Shown here: positions 21,910 through 34,036 of the stretch, in pieces | How the letters are laid out: every line of letters begins with the position of its first letter | Numbering within the stretch: position 1 is the stretch's first letter | Assembly (NCBI GenBank): GCA_025345505.1 | Contig: JANVCC010000021.1 | Coordinates: forward strand, 25,395,420 to 25,459,419 | DNA: 64,000 nt | Direction: 5' to 3' | DNA from: Todiramphus chloris collaris | Taxonomy: Eukaryota > Chordata > Aves > Coraciiformes > Alcedinidae | Position numbers and translations under genes: made by a program | The notes under the pieces: generated by a model | Told to the model about the DNA's origin: nothing | Databases searched by the model: none | The model's input: the letters and a program-made list of their open reading frames with translations, nothing else

Positions 21910-24154
21910 CTCCTTTATTACAGGAAAATTTCCTATGCTCACAAAAAGCTGTCCAAAGTAACTGGACAGTACGTTTCATATATTTTATGAAATATCAGGA
22001 TCCCCCTGGCATGGAAACTCTCTGTTGCTGGCTGTGCCATCTTTAGAACCATTATTCAATGTGTAGGATCTGCAACACAGTAGAGTACTGGTGATTCATG
22101 TGTCTGAAATCTATTCAATACAATAGAATGCAATTGTTTCTAAGAACATCAAACTCTAAATGTCTGTCTTATACGTGGATGTTATCTGAAAAAATTAAAC
22201 ACATACACTTATGCATGGACTGAGAAACCTTGGGCACACAAATTAATTGTGAGTTAAACTGGTTTTGTGTCCCATACTAAATATTTGTAGAATATATTAA
22301 TTTTCATTACAATCTTCTGCTGAGAAAAACAGTGACCAACAAGTGCTGAGGCAAAATACAGCCTAAGAGGATCCTGCAAACACTTAAACTCTAAATATGC
22401 CTTAAGCAGAAACAACCCAATATCCTGCATTTAAAATGAAAATATATTTCTCCTTTGTGAATAGTTAGCTGGAGCCAAGAACACATCTGTTATGAGGATT
22501 CTACCTCATTTTTGTGCTCAGCATTCCTGAGAAAGTATTTTTAAAAAGGTCATTTGCAAATACATGTCTGTAAAGAACTTTGTGTTATTTATTTGCTATT
22601 TTATTTAAAATATTCCATACACACATTGCTTATCATTAAGTTCAATAAGATAAAACTGAATCTGTCCTAAAGTGATAATCTGGAAAAGGGGCATAAGTGA
22701 GAGAAAATGTTATGGGAGTGACAGAAGAATGCAGCTATATATTTTGATGAACAGTGAGCGTTCAGTGACCCAAGACAGAGGAAGCTATAAATGATTCATA
22801 ACTTTGAGAAATTCTGTAGTAATTTAAGACATAGAGTTCTATCTGATTAAAAGTAAGTACAGGATCTACTCTGGTCTTAGCTCTTTTACTGGGTCCCGGC
22901 TTCAATAAAATCATTTTCATGTGATCCACGTTGCTATTTTAAGGGTCTCTGTATGGTGTATTGCTTGATTTATTATTATCTGATTTGCACATTGAAAATA
23001 ATTACCCTCAGGAGAATTACAATGGGATTTGATTCAGATGTAAATAAATAACAGAAAAGCCCTGGGACCTCAGCACAGTTTGCTCCTTTTCGTGGAGCTT
23101 TCCAAATTTCCTAACTTGCCAGAAAATCTTTTACAAACCTAAAAGCACAACTTTACAACTTGTGTCCCACTTTCCTTTTTTTCTTTTTTTTTTTCCCCCG
23201 AACAGATACATTCTTTATATAATTAACAGCTGCTTCTAACTTCATGAGTATGGTTGTTCTTGTGGTCATTTCTGTTATAAAGGCTGAGTAGAAAATGTTT
23301 CCAGTAATCTCATTCAATGCCTGAAAACAACTTTCTATTATTTTCTTTATATAAAAAAAAAATACTGTCTCTGCAAGTATGCGCACACACATAAATCCAA
23401 GACTAAGTTTAAAAGCTAAACACATAGAAAAAAAAAACTCAGATGTCTTGAAGTGAAAACCTCTAACTTCTAATTTCTAGACACTTGTAATTCTGTGGGA
23501 AATCCAAAATCCATGTTCGGTCAAATTGAAGATGAAATCAAGAAAACTTGCAAGTTCTGGCCAGGGAACTGCAGAGCAAGACAGAAGGAACTTCCCTAGA
23601 AATTAGGAATCTGGATGGGACTACCAGGGGGTGTTCTGAGAGACAAGACTTATTAACTATTTCCTGAAGGTTACCTACAATTCATCCAATTGACCTACAT
23701 CGACCAAGAAGGTATCAGTCTACTAGTCTTACACGTAGATCTGGGTGGTTACCATCCCCTTTTCTCTCTCTATTTGATGTAATCCTGCCTCTTACTAATG
23801 CCATCATGTTTTCTTTGAGGGATTTGTTTTGGGTTTTTTTTTCAGTTTTGATTTTGGTTGTTCTTTTGGGAGGAGGTGGAAAGATCAGATCTCTGAAATT
23901 ATACAAGTTGCAAAAAAAAATTAAGGAGTTAAAATTTCTTCTTATTGGTAGCACTTCTGATGTCAGATGTCCTCTGATATTCTCCAAGCAATTCTGGAAC
24001 CAGTTGTCTCCTTTTCCTATGTTTTGCAAAGCTATCACCAATGTACTGATTAAAGTTAAGAGATGTTGGAGAGAGAAACTGTGAAGAAAATGATAGAGAA
24101 TATTGCTAAAAATATTATTTTTGGAAGATGTGTTTTTCTGCAATTGATAATCTT

Positions 24155-24585
24155 TGGCCTGTCAGTCCACAGTGCAGTCAGTCTCTCTGACAGGCACCGT
24201 CCTGCATGGTCTGAATGGGGTTGGTCAAGGTGTTAGCCAGGGACTACTGACAGCCCCATGACTTTTGGGCAGCAGCAAGCCAGGGCTGGGGCTCAGACAG
24301 GGCATCCCATCCCAAGTGGCTGGAGATGAGACAGGAGACAAGATGGCACAGAAGGACCTGTCCAAGAGATGAGCTTTCCACAGAGTCAGGACCAGAGGTG
24401 GGGCTGAGCACAGGCACCCTTACAGTGGAGCTGAACCAGGATGGGGCATGACTGAGCTAAAATTGAGCAAAGGAACCTTGGGTGGGGGATTCCAGGTCAG
24501 GCCTATCAGGGACAATAGGGCAAATAGTGCTCTCAGGGGCCTGGCAATAAGGTTGGATCTTTAGGAGAAGCTGGAGGATGAAAAG
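24155..24585. other. GC-richer patch of unknown origin
   Basis: About 430 bases with clearly higher G+C than both flanks, purine-biased, with many CAGG/CTGG words (GCCAGGGCTGGGGCTCAGAC, GGACCAGAGGTGGGGCTGAG, CAGGGGCCTGGCAAT). CpG is almost absent, so it is not a CpG island. It has no long open frame and no splice-site-bounded exon. The sharp composition change suggests an inserted repeat of an unrecognised family or a fragment of a GC-rich retroviral internal region, but I cannot match it. Confidence 0.5.
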
Positions 24586-27500
24586 GCAACAGTTTTATGC
24601 TCTTGATGAAACAGAGAAGCAGTGTTTAAATATGAGTGGGTTGTAAAAAGGGTATTTTTTTCTCACAATGTCAATGCTGCTACTAATACAGGGTGAAAGC
24701 TCATAACTCATAGATTCAGGTGAGAAGTTGGAAAGGCCACAGCCCCAAGCACCTATCATTAGCTTTTCTAAAATTTCTGATTTAATTCTTGTGGTAATTC
24801 CATTACATGAGCTAGATATCATCTTGGTGTAACTTACATAAATCTACGCTTTTTTAATTTTTAAATCTCAGCCTTAGCCCAAGTGACTGTCCATCCCACT
24901 GGAGCTTTCAACTTCCTCTGCCCTTATATCATTGCTAAAATCCTTTTTGAGCTCAGATATTTAAAGTAAATCGAGATCTTTAATTTGTGACTCATACATG
25001 TTATTTGTATAGTCCAAAAGAATATTTTTTATTTCTTTTCTTGATTGAACCATTATTATAAATACTTACAGTACACAGTATTATAAAACTTTTCTTCAAA
25101 GAGAATTAGACATGCCAAAAGAGACTTATGAAGAAAGAAATCGAGAAACACAATTATTTCACAACAAAATTTGCAGGAGCAGTGAAGTAGTATGAGAAAA
25201 ATTAGGACAGGGAAGAATACAGTCAAGGAAAAATTATATATGAATGATTAAGAAAAAAAAATGTAAGGGGAGGAAAAATAATGAACAGAAAGCAGCAGAG
25301 AAAGTACTGAAAATGTAAAAAAATTACTGAAGATAATGACTTTTTTGCAAGAAAACATCGGAGATAATTACAGCAGTTGCTAACCAAGAAAAGCTGATAA
25401 AAATACACACAACACACCTGCATGTGAATTGAAAAGACAGTCCATCAAGAAAAGCATAAATAGATAGCAAGCAATTGCATATTCATGCAACAGATTGTCC
25501 TTAGTTTTGATCTCTATGTAATGAAAGGACAAGAATCTTCATCTCAGGATCAACTCACCAACTCAAGAACTCACACTTTCATTTTTTGTTTTTTTTTTTT
25601 TTTCATGGAAAATCAAGAATTATGCTTAAAATGATTGTAAAAATGTAACATTTTTTATTCCAGTGTTTTTCATTGATGTATTTATCCTTTCACCATGCAG
25701 CTTATCAATGTTCTCATTTATACTTTTGCTAAATAATCAATTTCTGTGTGTTTATATCCTCAAATATTTAGTTAGTGTCTTGTAATCAGTACAAACAGAT
25801 GTCCAGGTATAGTATGTGATTTCATTGTGTGCTATGGGAGGTGGGTTGTTTTTTTTTTTGGTGAATAATTAAAAGCATGTTCATCATTTTTTTACAAAAC
25901 AAAATAATAAAAAAAAAAATCTCTGCTGAATATTTGAGTTCATAGGGATGTTACTGGCAGTTAGTTTTATTTTTTCTCTTTAATAAATCGATAGATACAT
26001 GATCTCTCCTTTTGATAAATCCTAGTTAAAGTAAAGCACCATCTATTTTGGTGTCAAGGCAGTAAAGTTAATGGTACAGCCTCATATCTGTTAACTTGAT
26101 TTGCACATCTTCATGTCCCCTAGGTATGTGAGGGTGTAAGGTGTTTGCTTTGTTTAATTTATATGACAATTGATGTGTTCTGCAAAGCAAGCAGTCCTTG
26201 TCCTTAAATTATTCACATCATAGCTCATGTATTCCCAGCTCGATTCCCAGGTATGCCTCCTGTGATATATACCAAATTCATGGCCCAACATCAATCAAAA
26301 GAGTATCCATCCAGGAGTTACCAGCAACTAGGACATGGCCTCACATCACACAGTTATAATATACTGTACATAAACACCATTTTGACATATTCTTATTTGT
26401 CATTACATATACGCTGAAAATGAGGTGAAGAATTTGTAGTATGGCACCATGAGACATTTACTAAAGGAATTTTTTTTTTACTGTCATTATAAGAACATTT
26501 TAGGTAAGAGAGACAAAGAGTGAAAATAAAGATGTGACGGTCATCACTAACTACTGCTGTTATGCAAACTGATAAACAGATATATGAATTAAAGAAAATT
26601 AAACAAGAAAGCTTGAAGAGCAAAAGGAATATGAGAAAATAATGAACTGAGAAAGGTAGAAGATGGTAAATTAGAAAGATAGATCTACAGTTTAAATCAG
26701 TTTAATGCTTTATGCACCATCAAAAAACTAATACACATTCAGAAGGCCTACATTTTGTGGTACTTAGGGTATGCTCCATCTAAGATGGTTTGTCTTAATG
26801 AAATTTTTTTGTAAGTGGAACAGCTTCAACCTTAGAGACTTCACAACTCATCTGCAAAACATTTGTTGCAGGAGGTAGACAGCATGCCTTCCAACTAGCA
26901 ATCCAACTTGGGCAGAGGAGGTAATTGAACCATCATATACCAATGCTTGGGTGAGTGGTCTAGGCTTTCAGATGTGAGGCAGCAGATAATTTCTGCATGT
27001 TCCTGCTTCTTCTAGCCTTGCTTTTGAAAGCACTGTTCACTCTATTCCTAGAGTTAAATAAAAAATGTATCAATCCCTTTGCAAGCTCAGGTATGGGTCA
27101 GAGGGTTTGAGGACTATACCAAGAGCTGAGTACAACGACACTAGGAAAAATGTAGTTTCTACGGACTTTGAATTCTTCTCCAGTTTGCTAGAGGATGCAA
27201 AGGAGTTACAAAAATGTTCAGAGATCCATGAATGTCAACTATTGTTTTATCATTTTAATAGTTATCTAAATCCATTCAACAACTTGATTCCTTCATCTCT
27301 CCTTTGGCAATCACTTAGGCTAGAATAATGATCACTTTGGGGTGCTGTTTTTTTTAGACTGTAAACTCTTTGCTTCTCTCTGAGTATACACAAGTAGATC
27401 TCAGGTATAACCTGACACTTACGGGAAATATTACAACAAGTAAATTCTTACACTAAACAGCAAACCAAGGTTTGGATGTTGTGACTAAGTTGGTAGGAAA

Positions 27501-30500
27501 GAAATTATTTAGAGTGAAAGCTTTATTAGAGGTGAAGCAGAAGGAAGATAAGGGAGCAATTAAAATATTTTAGATTCTTTGGAGTTTCAGATTCTCCAAA
27601 TCCTTCAAGGTCAGTAAAGAGATGACCTAGATTAACTCTAACAGATGTCTTCCAATTCAGTAATTGTTAAAAGTGTTACAAACACATTTTTAAGCACAAT
27701 TCTCTTCAGAGAGCAGAAGAAAGAGTTTTGATTCTAATGGAGAATGAGAACTAAAAGGATAAATATCACAATCATATTAACATTATAGTAGTAGAGTAGG
27801 GACCAGAATGGTGTTAGGTGGCTTTTAGGATGTAACTAACCTGCATAGTACATTTCCATGTAGAATTACTTGAGCTGTTATTAGCATAATGTAATTTAAA
27901 AAATTGAACATTATTGTATTGTGTCAAATTCTTTACTGATCTTTCCCATAAAGACAATTGTTACAAAGTACAAAACTCCCTGTATCTTATGATATCATCA
28001 GTTCAGTGTAAAATAAATCAATCCTGACATTCAGAGCACAATAAAGCTAAAGAACAAATGCTTTAGCCTAGATAGAAGTCAGGCTAGTAGGAAGTTTGGG
28101 CAACACTATATGAATAAGTAGCAGCACTGCTAGGAGATAGGCAGAAAACAAAATAATATATAATATTTCTTCTCATGGGCCTTGCTGGTTTTGGATTAAT
28201 GTTTGCAGGTATTCTCTTAAAGACTCTTATGAGAAAAAAAGAGGCATTGGCTAATACATTTTCTTCATGCCTGAAGTATTTCTCCCTCAACACTTCTCAA
28301 ATTACTTCTGGAAAATAATTACTGCAAATTTTGCTTATGGATATTGCATTGTGTTCTTATGAATGAGAAGTCATCATTCATCTGAAGGGGGTGGTAAGAC
28401 TGAAAGATAATGATAATAATAAGGAGAAACTGTTAATTACTTTTAGTGTAAAAGCTATCTGTTGCAAGAGTTTGTATTAACCTCTATCAACCCCCTTGCA
28501 TGTCTTGACTAAAATAACTTTTCTCAAATGTAAAATAACTTACCTATACTTAAAGAAAGAAGTACATGAGATAAAGCATCTGACTATCACACCACTGGTT
28601 TAAATTGTCCCACAAAAATTACTCAGAAGCCTAAGTTACTGTGCATACCTATGATTAGACACTCAATAGGGGAAAACTTAAATCAAATACAAGATGTCTA
28701 GATTGTCTCTCATCTAGAAATATGGACTAGTTTAAAACATGATTTTTAGATAATTCTTCTATGTGTTCCCCTAAGAGGTAAAAAAGATTTACCTTCATGA
28801 TAATTAACTTCAAAAAATAAAGTTTCTTTTTTTTTTTTTTCCTCTTGAAAATGGTAACACTTGATAACATTGTAAGTATTAGGAAAGCAGTAAAAATACT
28901 TTTGCCTATTCTTTTTGGATAGCGACCTGAGGGCTAAATTGTGGGATCATATTGGGTAAAAGTTAAGAATCTGGCATTTATGTTCATGTCAGTTAGCTCA
29001 GACATACTCAAACATTCAGCAGAACTCTAATAAAAGTTATCTCCATTACTGTGATTAAACAATCATGGTTTCAGTCATGCCTATCCATTTTTTTCTCTAA
29101 AAATAAATGTATTTTCTGTTATTATTTCAGTCTACAGACAAAGTGAATCTACATCTCCACGTAACAGCATTAAAATATGGAAATTCTGGTTTGAAAATTT
29201 CTGGAAATTTTGATGAATATAGCAAAACTTTATTGAGGTCAAAAATTACTTTCTTTATGCATTCAAATCATTCATATAGTTACAAAGACTTCTACAGTCT
29301 TAAATGTCCACTCAGAATCAATCTTGCAACAGCAAATCTGGAGCCACATTGTGGAATAAAGGCTAAGATGTTAAGAATTATCCCTGTCACCATCTGAGTC
29401 TCTAATCCTCCATCTGTGCATGTGTGTATTAACTCCAGCAGACCTCTGGGTGAGTGCAGGGATATGCCTACATAGCCCATTGGATATTCAGATTCTACAT
29501 ATTACTACCTCCAAACACAACTTTCATGTAAACTAAACTGTTACAATTCAGAATTTCTTTTTTCACTCAGGAGAGAAAAAAAGTAAAAATAAAAATCAGA
29601 ATCTTCACATTAAACTTCAGCCATCTAAACAATGAGTTTCTAAAAGATCATTAGAAAATGAGTGACATTTATTTTAAATGCATGCTTGTCTAAAATTGTG
29701 CATTAAAATGCAAGACCAGATTACAATATACAGTGGACATGTACTGTATGCATTTTTTTAATTGCTGAAAGATCTTAGAGGTTTTGTTTGGTTTGGACTG
29801 ACAATTTATACAACACTGTTCTAGAAGAAGTTTGGACGCTTCAGTCAGCTATAAAATGAACAACATTTCATTTTTCATTATAGCAGTACACACTTTGGTC
29901 TTCTTTTTTAAAACCACATGGTCTGCAGAATATTAAATGTTGCTTTTTTAAATAACACTATATGACTCACTAAATTGGAAAATTGTGTATTTAGCAGATA
30001 ATGTCACTGTATCCGGATATTGTCAGAGAAGAGCGTTTCCCTGCTATTACAGAAACACCTGATGTTATGTATTGATCCTGAATACACAAAACAGGACCCT
30101 ACTTATTTTCAGAAGAGAGGTATTAAACCTGTAGCAATGTTACAGTACAAGACTTTTCTGAATTGTACCTACATTATTTATGATCTGCTGTATTTAGGAA
30201 ATTGCGGAGTAAGATATTATTCTCTGTGTGCAAGGGCAAAAAAGTCTGATCATGACTGGATTAAATAACAAGTCTATTTGAACTGTTCCACTCTCTCGCT
30301 AAACTGGTGATGAAGATGGGTGCAAATCATTAGAGAAGTGTGGAAAATTAAGACAATAGTGTCCTCTAGTTTGTTCATAAATGTAATAGCTAAGTAACAA
30401 TAATAATAAAACCAAATCCCAGTACATTCTTATCTTTACAACAAATGAATAGTCATGAATAATTCAATGTATTTCCTTTCATGCCTAAAACACACAAGTA

Positions 30501-31419
30501 GAATCATGAGCAAACTCCTAGAAACAAATAGACATGTACTTTTCTCTGTTTCCAATGTTCAATCAATCTTATCCTTGATATCACATTCATATTTTACATA
30601 AACTACACAGAGCTAACAATTGCCTTTACATATCATCTCAATAGGTTTATTACTGAAAGAAAAGTGACTGCAGCAAAATGAAAAACTGTCAATAAGTCCA
30701 CACCCTGCTGGACAGCTCCAAATTAATCATATAGTTCATTAGAAAAACAGCATTTCCTTTCTTTTCCAGATGACAGTGATTACAGTCAGCCATGGAAAAG
30801 TTTCTCCAGATGAGGTGCCTGAAGGAGAGCACTAATCTGACTCTTCTGAAAGAGCAATGCTTTCTTTCCCAGAGGCTACAAAACGCCATAAAAGAATGTT
30901 CTTCTTGGCTTCCCCCCATTTTTCCCCCTCAACATACACTTCTCAATTTATTGAACAGCTTCAGAGACTGAACTGCAGAATTTAACTCCTGCATATCTGA
31001 GGTGAAGGGGATTCAACCTGATTAGCTTGACTTTTCCTTCAAATCTCTTTGTTCTTTTCCATCTTACATTGAAAAGACAAAGAAAGGAACAGAAAGGGGA
31101 GAAAAAGCACACAAACAGCCGTGAATGGATAATCTACTTCTTCAAAATTGCTTGTTTTTTAAGGTACTTAACCCATGAAGTGACACAGAATAAGACAAGA
31201 AGGAAAGACTTTTCAGGAGGGATAACCTACAATGTGGTTAATGAAGGCCAAGAGGCTGAAGTAAGCTTACTGGTGGTCCCTTAGTTATGAATGACAGAAA
31301 AATGGGATAAATGCTTAGAACAAATCTACAGAAAAAAGTAATGTGTTTACTTTTCAAGAGCCACTATACACTTTCTTGCCCATAAAATGGGGAGGAAAGC
31401 ACACAAATGACAACAAAGC

Positions 31420-31525
31420 AAAACAAAACCAAAACACACAAATAAAACAAAACAAAGAAGGAAAAAAAAACCCAAAACCACCAACACAAAAAAAATCCTA
31501 GCAAACAAACAAAAAAACCACCTAT
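31420..31525. repeat. A/C-rich low-complexity tract
   Basis: AAACAAAAC- and AACAAAC-type words over about 100 bases. It gives rise to a spurious hydrophobic (F/V/C-rich) open frame on the reverse strand. Confidence 0.75.
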
Positions 31526-32381
31526 GGGAACATCTGGGTACTCCCAACACATAAATCTTCAATTCCTCTAGGGAAGGGTTAGACACCTGTGCAGCATATA
31601 GTACCTTTTCAAAGCAGTCTCTGACTTGAGATTTGTAAGTAACAAAAGAGACGAAGGTGAAAGTGTATGGCACCTGTGTCACTGGGTTCAGTGAGGTTTG
31701 CTGATCTCAGAGAGGACATGGAAATATTTCTCAAAAATAATACAAACTTCTGCTATGCTAGGTGTTTTAACAAATATTTCAGCAAAAGAGGCACTCAGAC
31801 CAATGGAGTCTGACAGAGTCAGGCTATGTACACGCTCAGGCTTCTTGCTCACATGAAAATTGTTCATAAACCTCTTTGGGGATACACAGTGTTTGCTCAA
31901 GGAGGCAAATCTCCATCCCTGATGATACAACTGAAAAGGTCACGAAGATTTTCTACTTATCTAGGCGTTAATATATAAAGGGATTTTTTACAAACTGAGG
32001 ACTATTCTTAAAGAAACAAAGTTATACATTGAAGAAGCTCTTTTTGGTTGTTCCAATGTTTGCAATGGATTTTCTTATTTCTTCTTTCTGGTATCTAAAA
32101 TCCTGTTTTGTTTTTCATTACAAACTACAGGAACAATCTTATTCTGTATCAGTATTTGATAAACAAATCAATGAGAAAGACATATGTTATTCCTCAAAAC
32201 CAGCAAAAAATGTAAACATCTGCTCTAAATCCCCAAAAGAAATATGTTATCCTTAGGGACATTTAAGTTTTCATTTCCTGATATATGATCTTTCATGTCT
32301 CAGGCTTCTTATGGGAAATCCTGAAGACATTATTCTAGATAAAAATAAATAAATGTAAGAACTCCAAAGTAATCAGGAAAG

Positions 32382-32400
32382 AAAAAAAAAAAAAAAAAAA
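32382..32400. repeat. poly(A) run
   Basis: Nineteen consecutive A residues followed by CCACAAAG. No gene copy attached. Confidence 0.85.
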
Positions 32401-32933
32401 CCACAAAGCCAAGTCTGATTAAATTGTTTTGACTATACACAAGCCATGTGATCACAGCTATATAGAACATGGTTAAAAAGAATAACTACAGTTTTGTTTT
32501 GTTTTTTTTTCCTCTAAATATGTGTTAGGAAGTCTTTGTACTTGCACTTTGATATTTTTATAAGGAAGACTAGTGAAGATGAGTAATGACTGGATAAAAC
32601 AGGTTTCCTCTGTTTTGAACATAGGCCTGAATACCTTGATGTAAATTTATGTGATGGAGCTATTATACAAGGTTATATATCTGCATCATAGAGCTTGAAT
32701 ATAAAATCAGTGTATTATTAAGGATCAGAAGGCACTAAGGATGTCATTTCTATAAGCAAATATTAATGCAGAAGTATCAAACAATTGGCTTTGCTATGGT
32801 GGGAAAAAGTGGTTTGAAAAACTATTTTGTAGCTTTCCGCAAGTAAACTCTCTTTGATACTGTAATCTTTAATTATGTGGTTGAAATCATCTTTCCTTGA
32901 AAACCTACTTAAGAACTGAAAAGAAACAAGACT

Positions 32934-34036
32934 GAAGCCTTGTTGAACCTTATACCATTGGCCTCAGCCCATTGATCCAGCCTGTCCATATCCTTCTGAA
33001 GAGCCTTCCTACCTTCAAATAGATCAAGATTCACACATGGTGGTGTCTGCAAACACCCTCTCATCCAGATCATTGATAAAGTTATTAGATAGGCCAGACC
33101 CTAACACTGAGGCCTTAGGAACATCACTAGTGACTGGATGCCAACTGGATTTTATTCCATTCACCACCACTTTTTGGGCTCAGTCATCCAAACAATGTTT
33201 TATCTCATTAAGTTTATTCCCATCCAAGCCATGCACAGCAAATTTCTCCAGGAGAATGCTGGAGGGAAAAGAGTCAAATCTTTACTAAAGTCCAGGTAGA
33301 CAACATCCACCACCTTTCCTTCATCCACTGAGTAGGTCAAATTGTCATAGAAGGAGATCAGATCAGTCAAGCAGGTTCTGCCTTTCATAAATTCATGTGA
33401 CTGGGTCTGCTCACCTGGTTGTTCTGTATTTGCCTCATGATGGCACTCAAGATGATCTGCTTCATAACCTTCCCCAGCACTGAAGTCTGACTGACAGGCC
33501 TGTAGTTCCACAAATCTTTCTTTTTAAATCTTTTCGTATATAGGCATCATATTTGCTATCCTTCAGTCAACTGGAACCTCCCTGGTTATCCAGGACTGCT
33601 GATAAATGACTGAAAGCAGATTGGTGAGTGGTTCTGCCAGCTCCCTGTGTACATTAGGGTGGAACTCATCTGGCCACACAGAATCGTGTGTGTCTAAGCA
33701 GCGTAGCAGGTCATTAAACATTTTGCCCTGTATTATGGGGCTTTATTCTGCTCCTTATCCCTGCCTTCCAGCTCAGGGGGCTGGGTACACAGTGAACAAC
33801 TTGTCTTACTATTAAAGACTGAGGTAAAGAAGATGTTAAGTCCATCAGCCCTTTCCTGATCCTTTGCCCTTTTGTTGCTAATGTCTTCATAGAAACATTG
33901 TTATTGTCTTTTATGGCACTAAGATTAAGTTCTAGTTGGGCTTTGGCCCTTCTTATTTTCTCCCTGCATAACCTCATAACATCCTTGTACTCCTCCTGAG
34001 TTGCTTGACCCTCTCTTCCAAAGGTCATAATTTCAA
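32934..34036 (-). mobile_element. CR1 LINE internal ORF2 fragment, reverse strand, 3' end missing
   Basis: About 1.1 kb of CR1 ORF2 on the reverse strand. Open frame 34028-33714 encodes the spacer upstream of the reverse transcriptase domain (LCREKIRRAKAQLELNLSAI). Frame 33511-33200 carries the RT finger/palm start (FMKGRTCLTDLISFYDNLTY, then VVDVVYLDFSKD, the first catalytic-Asp block). Nearer 32934 the forward strand shows CATTGGCCTCAGCCCATTGA and CCAGCCTGTCCATATCCTTC, the region just past the FADD box. Stops and frame shifts, and a deletion near 33030-33050, inactivate it. Unusually for CR1, the copy stops before the 3' untranslated tail, so it was cut by a later deletion or rearrangement rather than by ordinary 5' truncation. 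Confidence 0.93.

Larger units (their letters stand above)
19069..24154. other. AT-rich non-coding DNA, no gene seen
   Basis: No gene or TE recognised. It contains an A-rich tract at 20600-20632, a T21 run at 21889-21909 and a T-rich stretch at 23170-23196. Open frames, including a 142-codon reverse one at 23715-24143, show no domain, no exon context and homopolymer-derived composition. Confidence 0.5.
24586..32933. other. AT-rich non-coding DNA, no gene seen
   Basis: Long stretch with no gene or recognised transposable element. It holds poly(T) tracts near 25586-25604 and 28824-28838, an A-rich tract at 31420-31525 and A19 at 32382-32400. A frame at 29107-29397 follows an acceptor-like TTATTATTTCAG but resembles nothing known. 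Confidence 0.5.

Noticed and set aside
23715-24143. 142-codon reverse open frame and a 92-codon forward frame over the same DNA
   Set aside because: Composition driven by poly(A)/poly(T) and purine runs (K/T/N-rich), no motif, no splice context.
29107-29397. 96-codon frame after an acceptor-like TTATTATTTCAG
   Set aside because: The frame runs to a stop with no donor, and the peptide resembles nothing known; acceptor-like motifs are common by chance in T-rich DNA.
31347-31682. 111-codon reverse frame rich in F, V, C and L resembling a membrane protein
   Set aside because: It is the translation of an A/C-rich low-complexity tract.
33037-33288. Forward frames in 33.0-33.8 kb
   Set aside because: They are antisense to the reverse-strand CR1 ORF2 fragment.
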